NCBI GenBank assembly: GCA_025331565.1
Contig: JAFREQ010000011.1
Location: 17,016,893 to 17,080,892 of the forward strand
Direction of reading: 5' to 3'
Length of the DNA stretch: 64,000 nt
Source of the DNA: Holacanthus passer
Taxonomy: Eukaryota > Chordata > Actinopteri > Pomacanthidae
The notes beneath the pieces were generated by a model. The model saw only the letters and a list, made by a program, of their open reading frames with translations. It did no database searches and had not been told where the DNA came from. A program made the translations under genes and the position numbers. Below are positions 1 to 10,499 of this stretch, piece after piece. Position 1 is the stretch's first letter. Every line of letters starts with the position of its first letter.

Positions 1-57
1 CCCCAGCAAAGATTTCAAAAAGTGATCGTTTCCTTGCACGATGGTTTTGATGCGGAG
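1..57 (-). CDS. possible partial exon of an unidentified minus-strand gene
   Basis: On the minus strand a long pyrimidine tract followed by CAG (58-60) gives a strong 3' splice site. The bases after it stay open to the window edge in two frames, reading LRIKTIVQGNDHFLKSLLG or PHQNHRARKRSLFEIFAG. I recognise neither. The evidence is only the splice site and an open stretch of 57 bases, so it may be chance. Confidence 0.18.
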
Positions 58-204
58 CTGGCGAGTCAGAGAAAAGAGATTAAAGAGGCACCCTGAGGAG
101 TTTTCTTGTAAACAAGCCAAAGTTATGTTCGCATTCAGCGTTTCTCACCAAAATGCATTGCATGTGTTTGATGTCAGACGCACTGAACGCATTTAGCACA
201 GCAA

Positions 205-520
205 TGATTACTTTCATTATCGACTAATGTGCAGATTATTTTACTGATTAATTGTCAAAATCATTAATCAGGGAAAATGCATTAATTACATTAAAGCCTA
301 CAAGGATGTTTACAAATGTCTTGTTTTGTCCAACAAAGCCATCCAAAACCCAAAGATATTCAGTTTACAATCGTAGAAGAAGAAAAAAAGAAGAAATACA
401 CATTTGAGAAGCTGGAGTGAGAGAACAGTTGCCGTTTCTGAAAAATGATTATAACGATTAATCAATCATCAAAATAGTTCATCAACTAACCAATTATTCA
501 ATGAATCATTACAGTTCTAA
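205..520 (+). repeat. degenerate copy of a teleost interspersed repeat (ATCGATTA / 'tctataaaatg' type)
   Basis: The block has the layout of a repeat found many times in this window: AT-rich ends with CGATTAATC and ATTAATCA words, a central stretch beginning near TTTTGTCCAACAAAG, and a GAGAAGCTGGA word before the end. The cleanest copy is at 30089-30358. It looks like a non-autonomous DNA element, but I cannot assign a superfamily. Confidence 0.5.
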
Positions 521-539
521 ATCAGTTTCCTTCCTCATG

Positions 540-2320
540 ACACATTTACAAATTGTGCATTGTTTACATCGATGTTTGCTAACTTCTAGTTTTCTCCTTC
601 ATTTCCTTTGCATGTGCACTTCAACAGCGTGAAACCAGGGGCAGGAATGTGAATCACGTCCTCGCTTCATGTGCTCACACGTGTACGTGACACAAACAAA
701 ACCAGGACCCGCTCAGAAAACACTGCATCATCCAGCTATTAGAGGTCAAATACTTCACTTTAATATGAGCCACATACCATCTCATGCACATGTATTGCAT
801 AATCTATTTAACACAGACAGGTCGTGTGGTCACAGACAGACTTTTTCCACATACAGTACGACTACGCATCGGTGAACTCCTGAACTGTTGTTAACTTATA
901 ATTTTCCCGGATAATTTGAGCAGAAACGTTGCAGACTCTCTGTGTGTAAGCAGCTTAAGTCTTGTCATCTACTCTCAGTCATCTGTATTCCTGTCTTACA
1001 GTCCATTAGGGTAACTTTGAAGAAATATAATTCACCTCTTCTCACCAGCAGACACTGTGCAGTGAGATTCATATCCTGCCATGTCCACAGAAGAGACTAA
1101 TTATTCCTCTGTAGTCTGTAGCCTCCATTTGCTTGTCATCTCTGTTACTGTGCGATGGCTCCTTTTATTCCTTGAGATTTTTTTTTTTTTTAAATGAGAG
1201 CTTTTATTTCACCTGCTCACCATGAGCCTATTGCTTTCTGTTTCATCAGCAGAACAACGTGGAGGATGACGTGGGAGGGAGATGACCACATTTAAAGCTT
1301 TTTTTTAAAAAAAAAAAAAGATCCACAGCGTCCAGTCAGGGTTCCCAATACAATTCCCAAATCAATTTTGAGCTGAATAAATGTCTGATCTGGTTGCTTT
1401 CTGCTGATTTTCTTGTGTACATACAAAAGGCCTCAACCTCAGTGAAGGAAAAATCTGAGCAACAATCTCTGCACGAAAGCAGCAGCTCATGTTTAGGGCT
1501 CGCTGTCCTGTCCCGGTTCTGGGTGGGGTGACTCGTCCATCTGCTCCACGCTGACATGAGCGATTCATGTTTATTTTAGACCAATCTGTCTGTTTATTTA
1601 TAAAAGGGTTTGACCACAGCACGCCCTGGCCTCCAGGTTCTAACTACCCCCCTGCGGCAGTCATCCGGTTCACTCTATCTCCAGGCCAATTCGGGAATGT
1701 CCTCTGTTTTCATGTCCCTCTTTCTTTTCTGAATTGTTCCTCCTACTCCTTTTTCCATCTTTTGCTTCTCTCTCACTCTCCCTGTCTGGAGCTCCGTCCC
1801 ACTGTTGAGTCATTTCGCTGCCTAATGATGGCTTGAGTCCTCAACTAAGAGCCAGCCGGAGTAAACAAGGCTTAGACTCAGCCAGCCTGCAGTAAGTGTC
1901 ACTTCTAATCCACTACTGAACCGAGATGGGTGAGCAGCGAGGCTGCACTGTCCCAGTAACTGCAGGCAGGGGCAGAGCAAAAGCTATACATGCTGATTTC
2001 TCATTTTACTATGCCACAAATCAAAGATCTGTCTGGATTTGTTAGTTTCAGAAAAGCCAAGGCAGACAAAACATTTGAGATTACAGCTGATCTCCACAAT
2101 CTGTTCCTCCTGCTGGACAGTTTGGTGATTCTCAGCGAGCTTGAACTGAGTGAGATTATGTGTCACTGGAGGCTCAGTTCACATAAAACAGGAAGGTCAA
2201 ACTCACACAATAAATATATGTACAGTCAAAACTGGATCAAAAAAATACTTCCTGCAGTGTCATGAATTTATGATCTTATGTAGTCATAACTCATGATGCT
2301 TTCACACTGCCAGCCGGGAG
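540..2320. other. no gene recognised; AT-rich intergenic or intronic DNA with one GC-richer block
   Basis: No exon with good splice sites on both sides is visible. The 1480-1700 part is richer in GC and CpG than its surroundings. On the minus strand a short frame there (SVEQMDESPHPEPGQDSEP, then stop at about 1498) follows a CAG, but no polyadenylation signal follows it. I leave it uncalled. Confidence 0.45.
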
Positions 2321-2329
2321 ATCAGTTCC

Positions 2330-2570
2330 TAGTCAATCATTTCATTAAATCGATACATCATTTAGTCTATACAGTATCAAAAAAAATGCTTTAACAATTT
2401 CCCAGATCCTAAACTGACATCTTCAAGTTGCTTCTTTTGTCCAACCAACAGTCGAAAACCTTGATGTTGCACATCTGAAGTAAATAATGGAAACAATACA
2501 AAAGGTGAATTTCTGGTAATCAATATTGATATTGGGATCCAGATTGTTGCTGGTTTTCTATTCCACCAGA
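2330..2570 (+). repeat. copy of the 'tctataaaatg' teleost repeat
   Basis: It shares CATCATTTAGTCTATA, then ACATCTTCAAGTTGCTTCTTTT, GTCCAACCAACAGTC and AAAACCTTGATG-like words, in order, with the copies at about 6400 and 30089. It is diverged and lacks its right end. Confidence 0.55.
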
Positions 2571-2599
2571 TGGTCATTTTAATGTTAGAAAATGAAATG

Positions 2600-4650
2600 A
2601 AAAATAGAAATATTTAATCCAGATTTGGATTCGCATCACAGTCACAGATAACCATGGGAAATATTCAATGTTATTGCAGTACTTCCTGATAAAATAACAA
2701 AAGTGCGCCACAAAGCCTTCTTTCACAAGCCATTTAAAAAGAAACCAAACACTTGTTCCTGTAAACTTAATTGCTTTGAAAGACATTTAAATGAGCTCAC
2801 AAACAAGAACATCACTTCCTCAGTGGATGTAACTGAAGCACAGTAATAGAAAACTGATCATTGCATTAGAGCTGAAGTAACAAACTGCTTCCATGTCTGA
2901 ACTACCTGTTCCTCCTTTAAATTAATGCTGCAACCGCTGCTAATCAGTTAAGGGGGATCACCAGCATCGTGTCTAGACTCTAAAGCACTTTAAGCATTTA
3001 GTCTCTTTTCCAACAAGTAAGCATTCAGACGAACTTGTGCTCACTCATCACAATGAGGGAAAACTGCCCTCGAGAAATCAGAGCTGAAGAGCGTCGCTTC
3101 TCACTAGTTTATAAAACCTTAATGGGCAAAACATTAGTGGTTAACAGAGCGCGGTATGTGTGAGTAGGAATGTGTGAGTGTTGTGTGTGTGTGTGTGTGT
3201 GTGTACTGGGGGTTTTTAAGCACAGTGAGATATATTCCAAAAAGGGAAAAAAAATGACAAATCTATGCTCTCACCGCACATACACAAGGCCTACAGAGAA
3301 GGAACAACACCAAGGGCACAAACCACAAAATACACACACACACACGCCCCTCAACTGCAGCCTTGGCACAACCAGGCACAACCAAGCACCACAGCGTGCA
3401 GACCAATGGATGTCGAGCACAGACAGAGACGGAAGACAGAGCAAACCAGACATTAAAGGCCTCATCTCAAACAGCTGAGGAGAATTCATAAAAACAGCCT
3501 TCAAAAAGCATACAAGCATGCATGCACACACACACACACACACGTGCACACACACACACACACACAGGGACTATTTCAACACTTTCAATGTTGGCTGAAT
3601 TTTGCCTTTGAAGTTCAACAGCTGTGTTCGTCTAATCTACGAGGTATTTTATTCATCAGGAGAGTAGAATCAAAATCTATTGACTGCAGGCGACAGGAAG
3701 AAAACAATGCTTCATGCTTTCTGTACATTATGAAGACAACTTCAAAAGGACGCTGCAAAAATCAAAGAATTTCACACATATGTAACCGTGTGCTGATTTC
3801 AAACTCAAGCCAGAGAGACTTGCTGTGCTTTTCACAACAATGTGAGGAAAAACCCTTTACAATGCCCCCCCTCGGTCAAACGCCTTCCTGAACCCAGAGT
3901 GCAGGCCACAAACTCTATGAGCTCACTTCCTGTTCACAACACTTCACTGGCTCCAATTGGTTGGATCTGCTTGTTAAGACACAGCCTGCATGAGACGTTT
4001 GGCTACAACGCAGAAACATGAAATGAGCTACAAATATATAGCACAGTGTTAGAAAAGGATGTAAAAACACTGTGACTTATATAAGGACAATCTATGTGCA
4101 TGAAAGCCTAAAGGCAAGTGTTTTACTTTTGCTTTACGTGCAACAACACACTCTTCCTGTGCTTCCAGTATGCAGAAACACAGATGTATGCAAGAGAACA
4201 TCAGGCTGCTCCAAATTTACACCTTAAGTAAATTATCATGCATCCCTAATCTTTAATCCTGCAAATTAAATACCTGGCAAACAACGGTGCAAAAATCCTA
4301 TAAAAATCTAATATTGCCATAAAATAGTCCTGATCATTGACTTGCAAAATGACTCACAATGACCTAACACATTCAGAGATGTATAAAAAAAACATTGCGT
4401 ATATATTTTTTGGATGTTTTCTACAATTAACAAGACATCTGTACAGGAAAATGTGCACATGAGTTAGAGTCCTTCATAGTCTGTTTATCATATTAATGAC
4501 AGCTGGTATTAATGACTTATTGAACATATTTGTCTTGAACATATTTGTCTTGGTTAGTGTTGTTATAATGGCAGCCTGATGGGAAGAGTCGGACCGAGGT
4601 ACAGAGGGAGTGTGAAGGGTCAAATGTAATGAGGGTTGTTTTACGTGGGT
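2600..4650. other. no gene recognised; two microsatellites
   Basis: This is AT-rich sequence without supported exons. A (TG)n tract lies at 3182-3204 and an interrupted (CA)n tract at 3525-3566. The open frames of about 100 codons around them encode Cys-Val or His-Thr runs from the microsatellites and are not genes. Confidence 0.5.
3525..3566 (+). repeat. (CA)n microsatellite, interrupted once by GTG
   Basis: This is an uninterrupted CA run from 3525 to about 3542, a CACGTG interruption, and a further run to 3566. It is typical of fish genomes. Confidence 0.95.
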
Positions 4651-4659
4651 ACAGGGATT

Positions 4660-4875
4660 TGATTAGGGATGCAATCAATTATAATTCTCAGTATTGGTTA
4701 AACATTTGGTCTATAAAATAAAACCCGAGATGACGTCTGTAAATGTGTTTTGTCCCAACAGTTTGAAATCCAAAGATTTTCTGTTTGCATTGATAGAAAA
4801 CTGAGAAAAGCAGAAAACTGAAAAAAGTGATGAGCTAAGAACTAAGAAGACTGTCTGGAGTCTGTAATCCTTCAA
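4660..4875 (+). repeat. degenerate copy of the 'tctataaaatg' teleost repeat
   Basis: TAGGGATGCAATCAATTA marks the left end. Words like GGTCTATAAAATA, GACGTCTGTAAATG, TTTTGTCCCAACAG and GAGAAAAGCAG follow in the order seen in the other copies. Confidence 0.5.
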
Positions 4876-4879
4876 TTTA

Positions 4880-5860
4880 TCTCAAACCTTAAACATGATT
4901 TAAACTGGACAGTGACCATTTGCAAAATTAAGAGCCACAGAAACAAACAGATGGGCGCAAATACACCGATCGATTGGGATGCCACGGTGCTAAAGCTCTC
5001 CTCTACAAAACAATGATGTTTGTGGTTTTATCCTCTCAGCGAGTGGTCACACAAGGGGTTCAGATATCCCAGCATCCATCAGCAGGGGATCCACCATTAT
5101 GTCCACTGATCACTTGAGTGTTTCCACAGCCAAAAAAACACCACTTCAGGGACAATCTCAAGAATACTTTTGGGACTTAACTTGATGTGATTTTGTCTTG
5201 AACTGGAGCCAGACAACCACATGTTACGATTTACAACCCTGTCAGAATGAACACATGAGTGATTTCTTCTGATTTCACATCATCTCTCAAAACAAACCTA
5301 CAAATTTCCATCAACATCCAGGGAAGGTCAAACTCAACAGGTGTGTATTTGTAAGAAACTTGATTATGAAACAGTCAAGAAATGGGGCAGCGAACCTTAA
5401 GTAGCCTTGATAGCTGCCCTGAGATTTGCCTGTCTCAGTATTAAGACCACAGATTAGCAGGCAGTGCCCGGTTGGTAGCTGTAATCAGAACGCTGATCTA
5501 CTATAATCGCTTTTTCGATAGTAAGCAAGCACAGTGGTTTCAGACGCGGCTCAGAGAAGTCATCTTAAGCAGCGGGAGGTCAAGGAACAGATTTCCAATT
5601 TAAACTGGAGAAAATGACTTTCTGTGAAGACCTGTAAAAGGAGACTGTATTTTTTTTTTCAAAAATATCAACTTATGTGGTGGTTGTGCTGACTCGCTTT
5701 GATGTCAGTCACGGACGGCGCTCGTGCTCCTCTCTGAGTCGTATTTAAGGATAAAGTGGAGCCGGTGTCTTTCCAGTGTGCCTCCTGGGCCGCCTGTGTT
5801 TCAATATTTCATGAGCCACAGCCAAATCACCATGTCGGAATAATTAAACATCAGTTAGGG
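4880..5860. other. no gene recognised; GC-richer non-repetitive part at 5400-5760
   Basis: No coding exon is supported. The sequence at 5400-5760 is non-repetitive, with a higher CpG content and ATTA and TATTTAAGG words. It could be a conserved non-coding element next to the candidate minus-strand exon at 5872-5983. Confidence 0.35.
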
Positions 5861-5871
5861 TACACAACTAC

Positions 5872-5983
5872 AGAGAATATATTCTGGAGGCAGCTCATCA
5901 GCGAAGAGGGAGTCGAGCTCCTCAGACATCAGAGACAGCTCGCCCAGACACTCAGAGGAATCCAGGGTGATTTTGCTATTACA
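5872..5983 (-). CDS. candidate acidic exon of an unidentified minus-strand gene
   Basis: Read on the minus strand, the segment is open and its middle looks protein-like: SSECLGELSLMSEELDSLF, then ADELPPEYIL. That is rich in Leu, Glu, Asp and Ser, like an acidic activation or docking helix. An ACACAG acceptor ends at 5984, and a modest CTCT|GTAGTT donor lies at 5871-5870. No family is recognised. With the minus-strand donor at 9218/9219 it could be the second exon of a gene running left. The + strand frame over the same bases (5756-5998) is probably its shadow. It could also be a conserved non-coding element with a chance frame. Confidence 0.3.
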
Positions 5984-6399
5984 CTGTGTACAGCCTAATG
6001 ATTTATGGACTGAGATACCAGAGGAACTGTTAGTTTCGCATCAATATCGTGGCCAGGAGCATGTTTAAGTGTGTGCATTAGGTCCAAACTCTGATGACAA
6101 GAAAGGAAAACACCGGTGACACAGTGTCACCAGATATGCAGCTTAGCTCCGTTTGATCGTAACGAATCATTCTTCCACTGATTAGGTTGACAATGTGCAA
6201 AAGATGCTATCTTTTAATTAAAAAGTAGGTGATAGCTGGCTTCATACACTGATCAGGCTGATGTCAAGGAACTAAAACAGGAGAAGTAGATTAATCAGGG
6301 TGCAGACTTCTAACCCAAACCTATTTTGATTATCAGCTTCTTCCATCATGAAAGAGGACGACTGCCTCCTTAGCAAAACTGACTGGTTGTAGCTGACAG

Positions 6400-6640
6400 T
6401 TATTTTCATTTTCAAATAATCTGACAAGTGTTTCTACAATTCATCATTCAGTCTATAAAATGTCGATGTGAAAAATGCGCATCACAATCTCCCAGAGTCC
6501 AAATTGACGTCTTCAAATTGCTTCTTTTATCCAACCAACAGTCTAAAAACTTCCTTCACTTCATAAATGACAAAGAAAAGCAGTTGATCATTATATTTAA
6601 GAAGCTGGAACCAGCAAATGTTTGACGTGTTTGCTTGAAA
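6400..6640 (+). repeat. copy of the 'tctataaaatg' teleost repeat
   Basis: A well-preserved copy: AGTCTATAAAATGTCGATG, GACGTCTTCAAATTGCTTC, ATCCAACCAACAGTC, AATGACAAAGAAAAGCAG and AGAAGCTGGAACCAGCAAAT occur in order. The open frame at 6428-6625 is produced by the repeat. Confidence 0.65.
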
Positions 6641-6649
6641 AATGACGAC

Positions 6650-7519
6650 TGACTGCTCATCATGTGTAGAAAGCCAGGGCGTCCCCAGAGCGGAGAAGTA
6701 GTTTTTAAGTCGTTTCTAACTTGACCTGAACTATCACAACTCTCTCAAAAACAGACCTGGGTGCGACCACAAGAATGAAAATATTCACAACCTCACAACA
6801 GGTGGTTCACTAGTTCGGTTCATGACTTGTGTTTCATGGATGCATCTGAACTCCCATGTCGTTGGTTTTCCTCAAAATTGCAGAGTGTCAATCCTGGGTT
6901 GTTGGGTTTTTTTAGTGGTTAAGATGTCAGCCATGAACAACAATGTCCCTGGACCAAGAACAACCTTTGTGCATCTGTCTCTCTCCTATTTCCTGTCATC
7001 TTTCTATCCTCTGTAATAAAAAGAAAAATGTCCTTATAATGCGTTTTAAGATGTGCACAGAGTTTGGGCTCACATTCCCAGTATACAACTGATTGTGAAC
7101 TTCTGAAGCCAAAACAAAATACTTCAGTAGCCTGCAGTTCAGCACTAAGCCTTGGGCGTACAACACAAGGTTTATGTAATCAAACATTAGAGTCTGGATG
7201 TTTGTGACGCAGACCTGCAGGTCGTTTGCAGGTACTTACATGTTTGCATGCATAGATTCAGCTGTTGTGTATTTCTATGTGTGTATGTACAGTAAGTGTG
7301 TGAGCGTGAAGATGGATTGTACTGTCTCTCTCTCTCTTACAGCCCATTCCTAACGTGAGCTGACAGCCGGTGCCAACGCCGAGAGGAGCAGCAGGAGAAA
7401 GCGCTCGGGACGTCTCCACACATCAAACATTTAAAGGCCAACGCAGCCGGGCGGGGATACCACCTACCTTAACAAAGTGTACATGTGGCACCAAGTGAGA
7501 CGAACAAAGCTGACGATGT

Positions 7520-7520
<1 letters not shown>
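6650..7520. other. no gene recognised
   Basis: A strong + strand acceptor (CTCTCTCTCTCTTACAG, ending at 7342) is followed at once by a short frame PIPNVS and a stop. The 7343-7500 part is GC-rich. A terminal exon is conceivable, but there is no upstream partner. Confidence 0.35.

Positions 7521-7524
<4 letters not shown>

Positions 7525-7557
<33 letters not shown>
7525..7557 (+). repeat. (TG)n microsatellite
   Basis: A perfect alternating TG run of about 33 bases. Confidence 0.95.
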
Positions 7558-7561
<4 letters not shown>

Positions 7562-7779
7562 TGAGACAGCGAGAGGCTGTAAATGGCACAGTTCTGATGT
7601 CATCACGCTACAAAGGAGCTCATAGATGTTTAATGTGACCTAGTCTGTGTTGTAGAGCTGATGTGATTGGAGGAGCGACCATTTTGATAATTAAACAACA
7701 ACACTCACTCTTTACTGGGCGAAAGATAAAAGTATTCTGACAGTAATTGTCATTGTAGAAAATGAAATAGTCCAATGGA

Positions 7780-8570
7780 AATCAATTACTTGTTTGAGAC
7801 ATTTTTTTATATCTTTGCAAACTGAATATCTTCTGGGTTTTAGACATGTTTAGGACAAAACAAGACATTTGAATATGACATTTTTCACTGTCTTCTGGCA
7901 TTTTATAAGCCGCATCATGAATAATCAACAGATTTATTAATGACGAAATGAACTTTTAATCGCATTCCTTCAACCAAAATGCTGGTTCCAGCCTCTGTGA
8001 CGATTTACTGTTTTTATACGGCAGCAAATATCTGAGTTTTGGACTATTGATGGTGGGGAGTTGGCTCATTGACAGACAGCTGAGCAAGATTATAATAATA
8101 ATAATCAATTTGAGTCATTTATCAATCAAAAATGTCAAACACATGCTGGTGCCTCATGCTGTTTTATATCTTTGTGGACTGAATATCTTTGGGACTATCT
8201 ATCTTTTGAGACATTTGAATAGGCTTACTAACATTTCCCTGACATTCTTCCCAGTTCTCTGGCATTTCATAGACCACACCCTGAATAATCAGCAGATTTA
8301 TTCATAATAACATTAACTGTTAGTTGCATTGCTTCAAGCAAATTGCTGGTTCCAGCCTCTCAAATGTGAAAAAAACTGCTGTTTTCATTTCATTGTAAGT
8401 TGAGTATCTTTGAGTTTTGAACTCTTGGTCAATTAGCTGATTGACAAACAGCATCAATCAATCATCATCATCAAAACATTTCAAACATATGCTGGTTCTG
8501 GTGTCTCGTGTGACAATTTGCTGCTTTTCTCTGTTTTATATGATTGAAAATTTGGACTTTTAGTTGGACA
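7780..8570 (-). repeat. three head-to-tail, reverse-oriented copies of the 'tctataaaatg' teleost repeat
   Basis: The phrase TGCTGGTTCCAGCCTC or close to it recurs at about 7980 and 8344, with a related GCTGGTTCTGG near 8491. Each is set with ATATCTTTG, GGCATTTTATAAGCC- or GGCATTTCATAGACC-like and AATAATCAACAGATTTATT words. GCTGGTTCCAGC is the reverse complement of the GCTGGAACCAGC word of the forward copies. The unit spacing is about 360 bases for the first two copies and shorter for the third. Confidence 0.55.
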
Positions 8571-8934
8571 AAACAAGCAAATGTGGGCTATTTTCTGTTT
8601 GTTCATCAAGTGTCAAATATTTAATCAGCAGATTCAAGAACGAGAATAAAAGTCTGCAGGTGAACTCACCAGCTGCAAAATCAAGAATCACACTGTCAAA
8701 CATGTTGCACACGAGGAAAAAGCACAAACTGAAGGTTGTGCAAACATTTTCCATTCAAAAGTTCACACATTTAAACATTTGCAGACTCGGTCTCTCCTTC
8801 ATCTCTGCTGTAAACCGACTGATAAAGTGGCGACAAAGTGGATCTGTGCAGCCTTTAACATGTTTCAAACTGCGTCCAGAGCAGCTGCAGCACAAACACT
8901 GTGGCGGATGTGAAGTTGAGGAGAAACCATGTGT

Positions 8935-9350
8935 AACATTACGGCGGTGAAACGGCAACATCCCGGGGAGGATGTTCAAGCCTCCGCTCCTTCAGCCCCG
9001 GAGCCCGAACTACAGGCGCCGACAGAGGACACCAGCGCTTTAATCACAGCTTATTAAGCCGTTTACAGACTCCTGGAAGACGGTGAAGTGAGCTCCAGAG
9101 GAGTCGGACATGCCTCTCCTCCTGCCGCTTTTTCCTCCACTGAGAAAACCCCCTTCTTCCCCCTCGTTTAGCGGCTCAAGCCTCCAAACTGGCAACACGT
9201 CCAGATGTGCGCACTCACCTCGGTCCGGGTCCAGATGTTCACATGGAGGCCGGAGAGAAGCGAAATCCAGGAGGTTCAAACTTGTCCCGTTTGTAAAGAC
9301 ACAGCAGGGTGGAAGAAAAGCTCCGTGTGTGTGTGTGTGTGTGTGTGCAC
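8935..9350 (-). promoter_or_regulatory. CpG-rich block with minus-strand splice donor; candidate promoter and 5' UTR exon
   Basis: CpG density here is well above the AT-rich surroundings. On the minus strand ...ACCGAG is followed by GTGAGTGC (9218-9211), a near-perfect 5' splice site, so a first exon ending at 9219 is plausible. The only ATG just before it opens a tiny frame (CCATGTGA), so the exon would be untranslated. A (TG)n tract occupies 9325-9348. The downstream exons would lie to the left (see 5872-5983 and 1-57). Confidence 0.35.
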
Positions 9351-9384
9351 AGTCCCTCTGTCTCCAGCACCAAGTCACTCCCAT

Positions 9385-10145
9385 AGACTGGAGGAGGGCG
9401 GAGCTGACAGGGAGGAGGAGACTGAGGGGGCAGGGCTGCACACAGTGGGGGCCCCCAGGAACTCCAGGGGCCCCCAACACCTCAGAGAAGAGTTGGATTT
9501 TTATTGGATGCAATTTTATTTTTATTAATCTTATTTAAAGGAGCAATCCAACATTTTGGGAAATACTGGAACTTTTCCAACTCTGCAAGTCACAAAAACT
9601 TTTATTGCAGTATTTCAGGTTTTCTGCACATTCACTCTCTGCTGAATTGAAAATATGCATAAAAACAGTTGGATGGAAACACAGAACATCTGAAAAAAAA
9701 CTAAATATCGTGAACATTTTACACTTTTTAGAGGTGGAAGAGTTTGTCCATGAAAGCACAATGTGAAAAAGTGCAGTGGAAACAGACTGTAGGAGGGTGG
9801 AGGAGACAGAGGGGCCAGGGCCGCACATAGTGGGGGCCCTGATACCTCCAGGGGCCTCCAGCACCCAAGATCAATATCTTGTGAAGTACGCTCAGTCACT
9901 TTCTTTGAAGGACTGAAACTTTTCCAACTCTTCAAGATGTAAAAAACATTTTTGCAATATTTCAAGTTTTTTGTTTTTTTGAGTTTTCTGCATATCCACT
10001 CTCCACTATATTGCTATGCTTAAAACAGGTGGAAACACAGCAAATCCAAATCTAAAACTCAAAAAAATCACAAACGTTTTGACACTTGGTCGAGGTGAAA
10101 AAGTCGGTTTATCCACAGAAGCAAAATGAGACAAACTGCAGTCTG
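9385..10145 (+). repeat. diverged direct tandem duplication, unit about 350-385 bp
   Basis: GACTGAGGGGGCAGGGCTGC ... CTCCAGGGGCCCCCA (about 9420-9480) returns as GGGGCCAGGGCCGC ... CTCCAGGGGCCTCCA (about 9810-9862). Likewise GGAACTTTTCCAACTCTGCA (9568) returns as GAAACTTTTCCAACTCTTCA (9916), and the following 200 bases stay alignable to AGCACAATG / AGCAAAATG. The open minus-strand frames of about 109-157 codons here arise from the duplicated sequence and are not supported as genes. Confidence 0.65.
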
Positions 10146-10499
10146 CACTACCGGGTCCAAAAAACAAGATGGCGACGTGCATGAAGCCAAACTCAATGCT
10201 TAAAAAGAGCAACAAATGAAAACATCAGATCTCTGTGGAGCAGTGATGAGACTGTGGCCTTCCTCCCATTCATAGTTGAAACAAACAGAAATGTCATGAA
10301 ATTTCATCATGTTTTCTACATTGTTTTCTATCATTTCAAGTTTGACTGGTGCTCTTTTAATTGCGTCATCTTGCTGTGCTCTCTTCTCCTGCAATGCTTC
10401 AATGACACTGGAATAATTGGTGCCACTTCTGTCTTCTAATCCAACTGTCTGCAAGAGGGCAAACAAGCATATTTCCCAAAATGTCAAACTACGTTCTTA

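Noticed and set aside
1336..1622. Minus-strand frames and the SVEQMDESPHPEPGQDSEP end
   Set aside because: The segment is short, lacks an acceptor of good quality and lacks a polyadenylation signal; insufficient evidence for a terminal exon.
3170..3891. Frames of 96-115 codons
   Set aside because: They contain CA/TG microsatellite translation and have no domain.
7343..7500. A terminal exon (PIPNVS then stop) after a very strong acceptor
   Set aside because: There is no matching upstream + strand exon or gene. A CT-repeat tract makes the acceptor likely by chance. Kept only as a note in the regional entry.
9040..9538. Frames of 107-157 codons on both strands
   Set aside because: They overlap the tandem duplication and a TG microsatellite. 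Only the minus-strand donor at 9219 is a real signal; the frames themselves are not supported.
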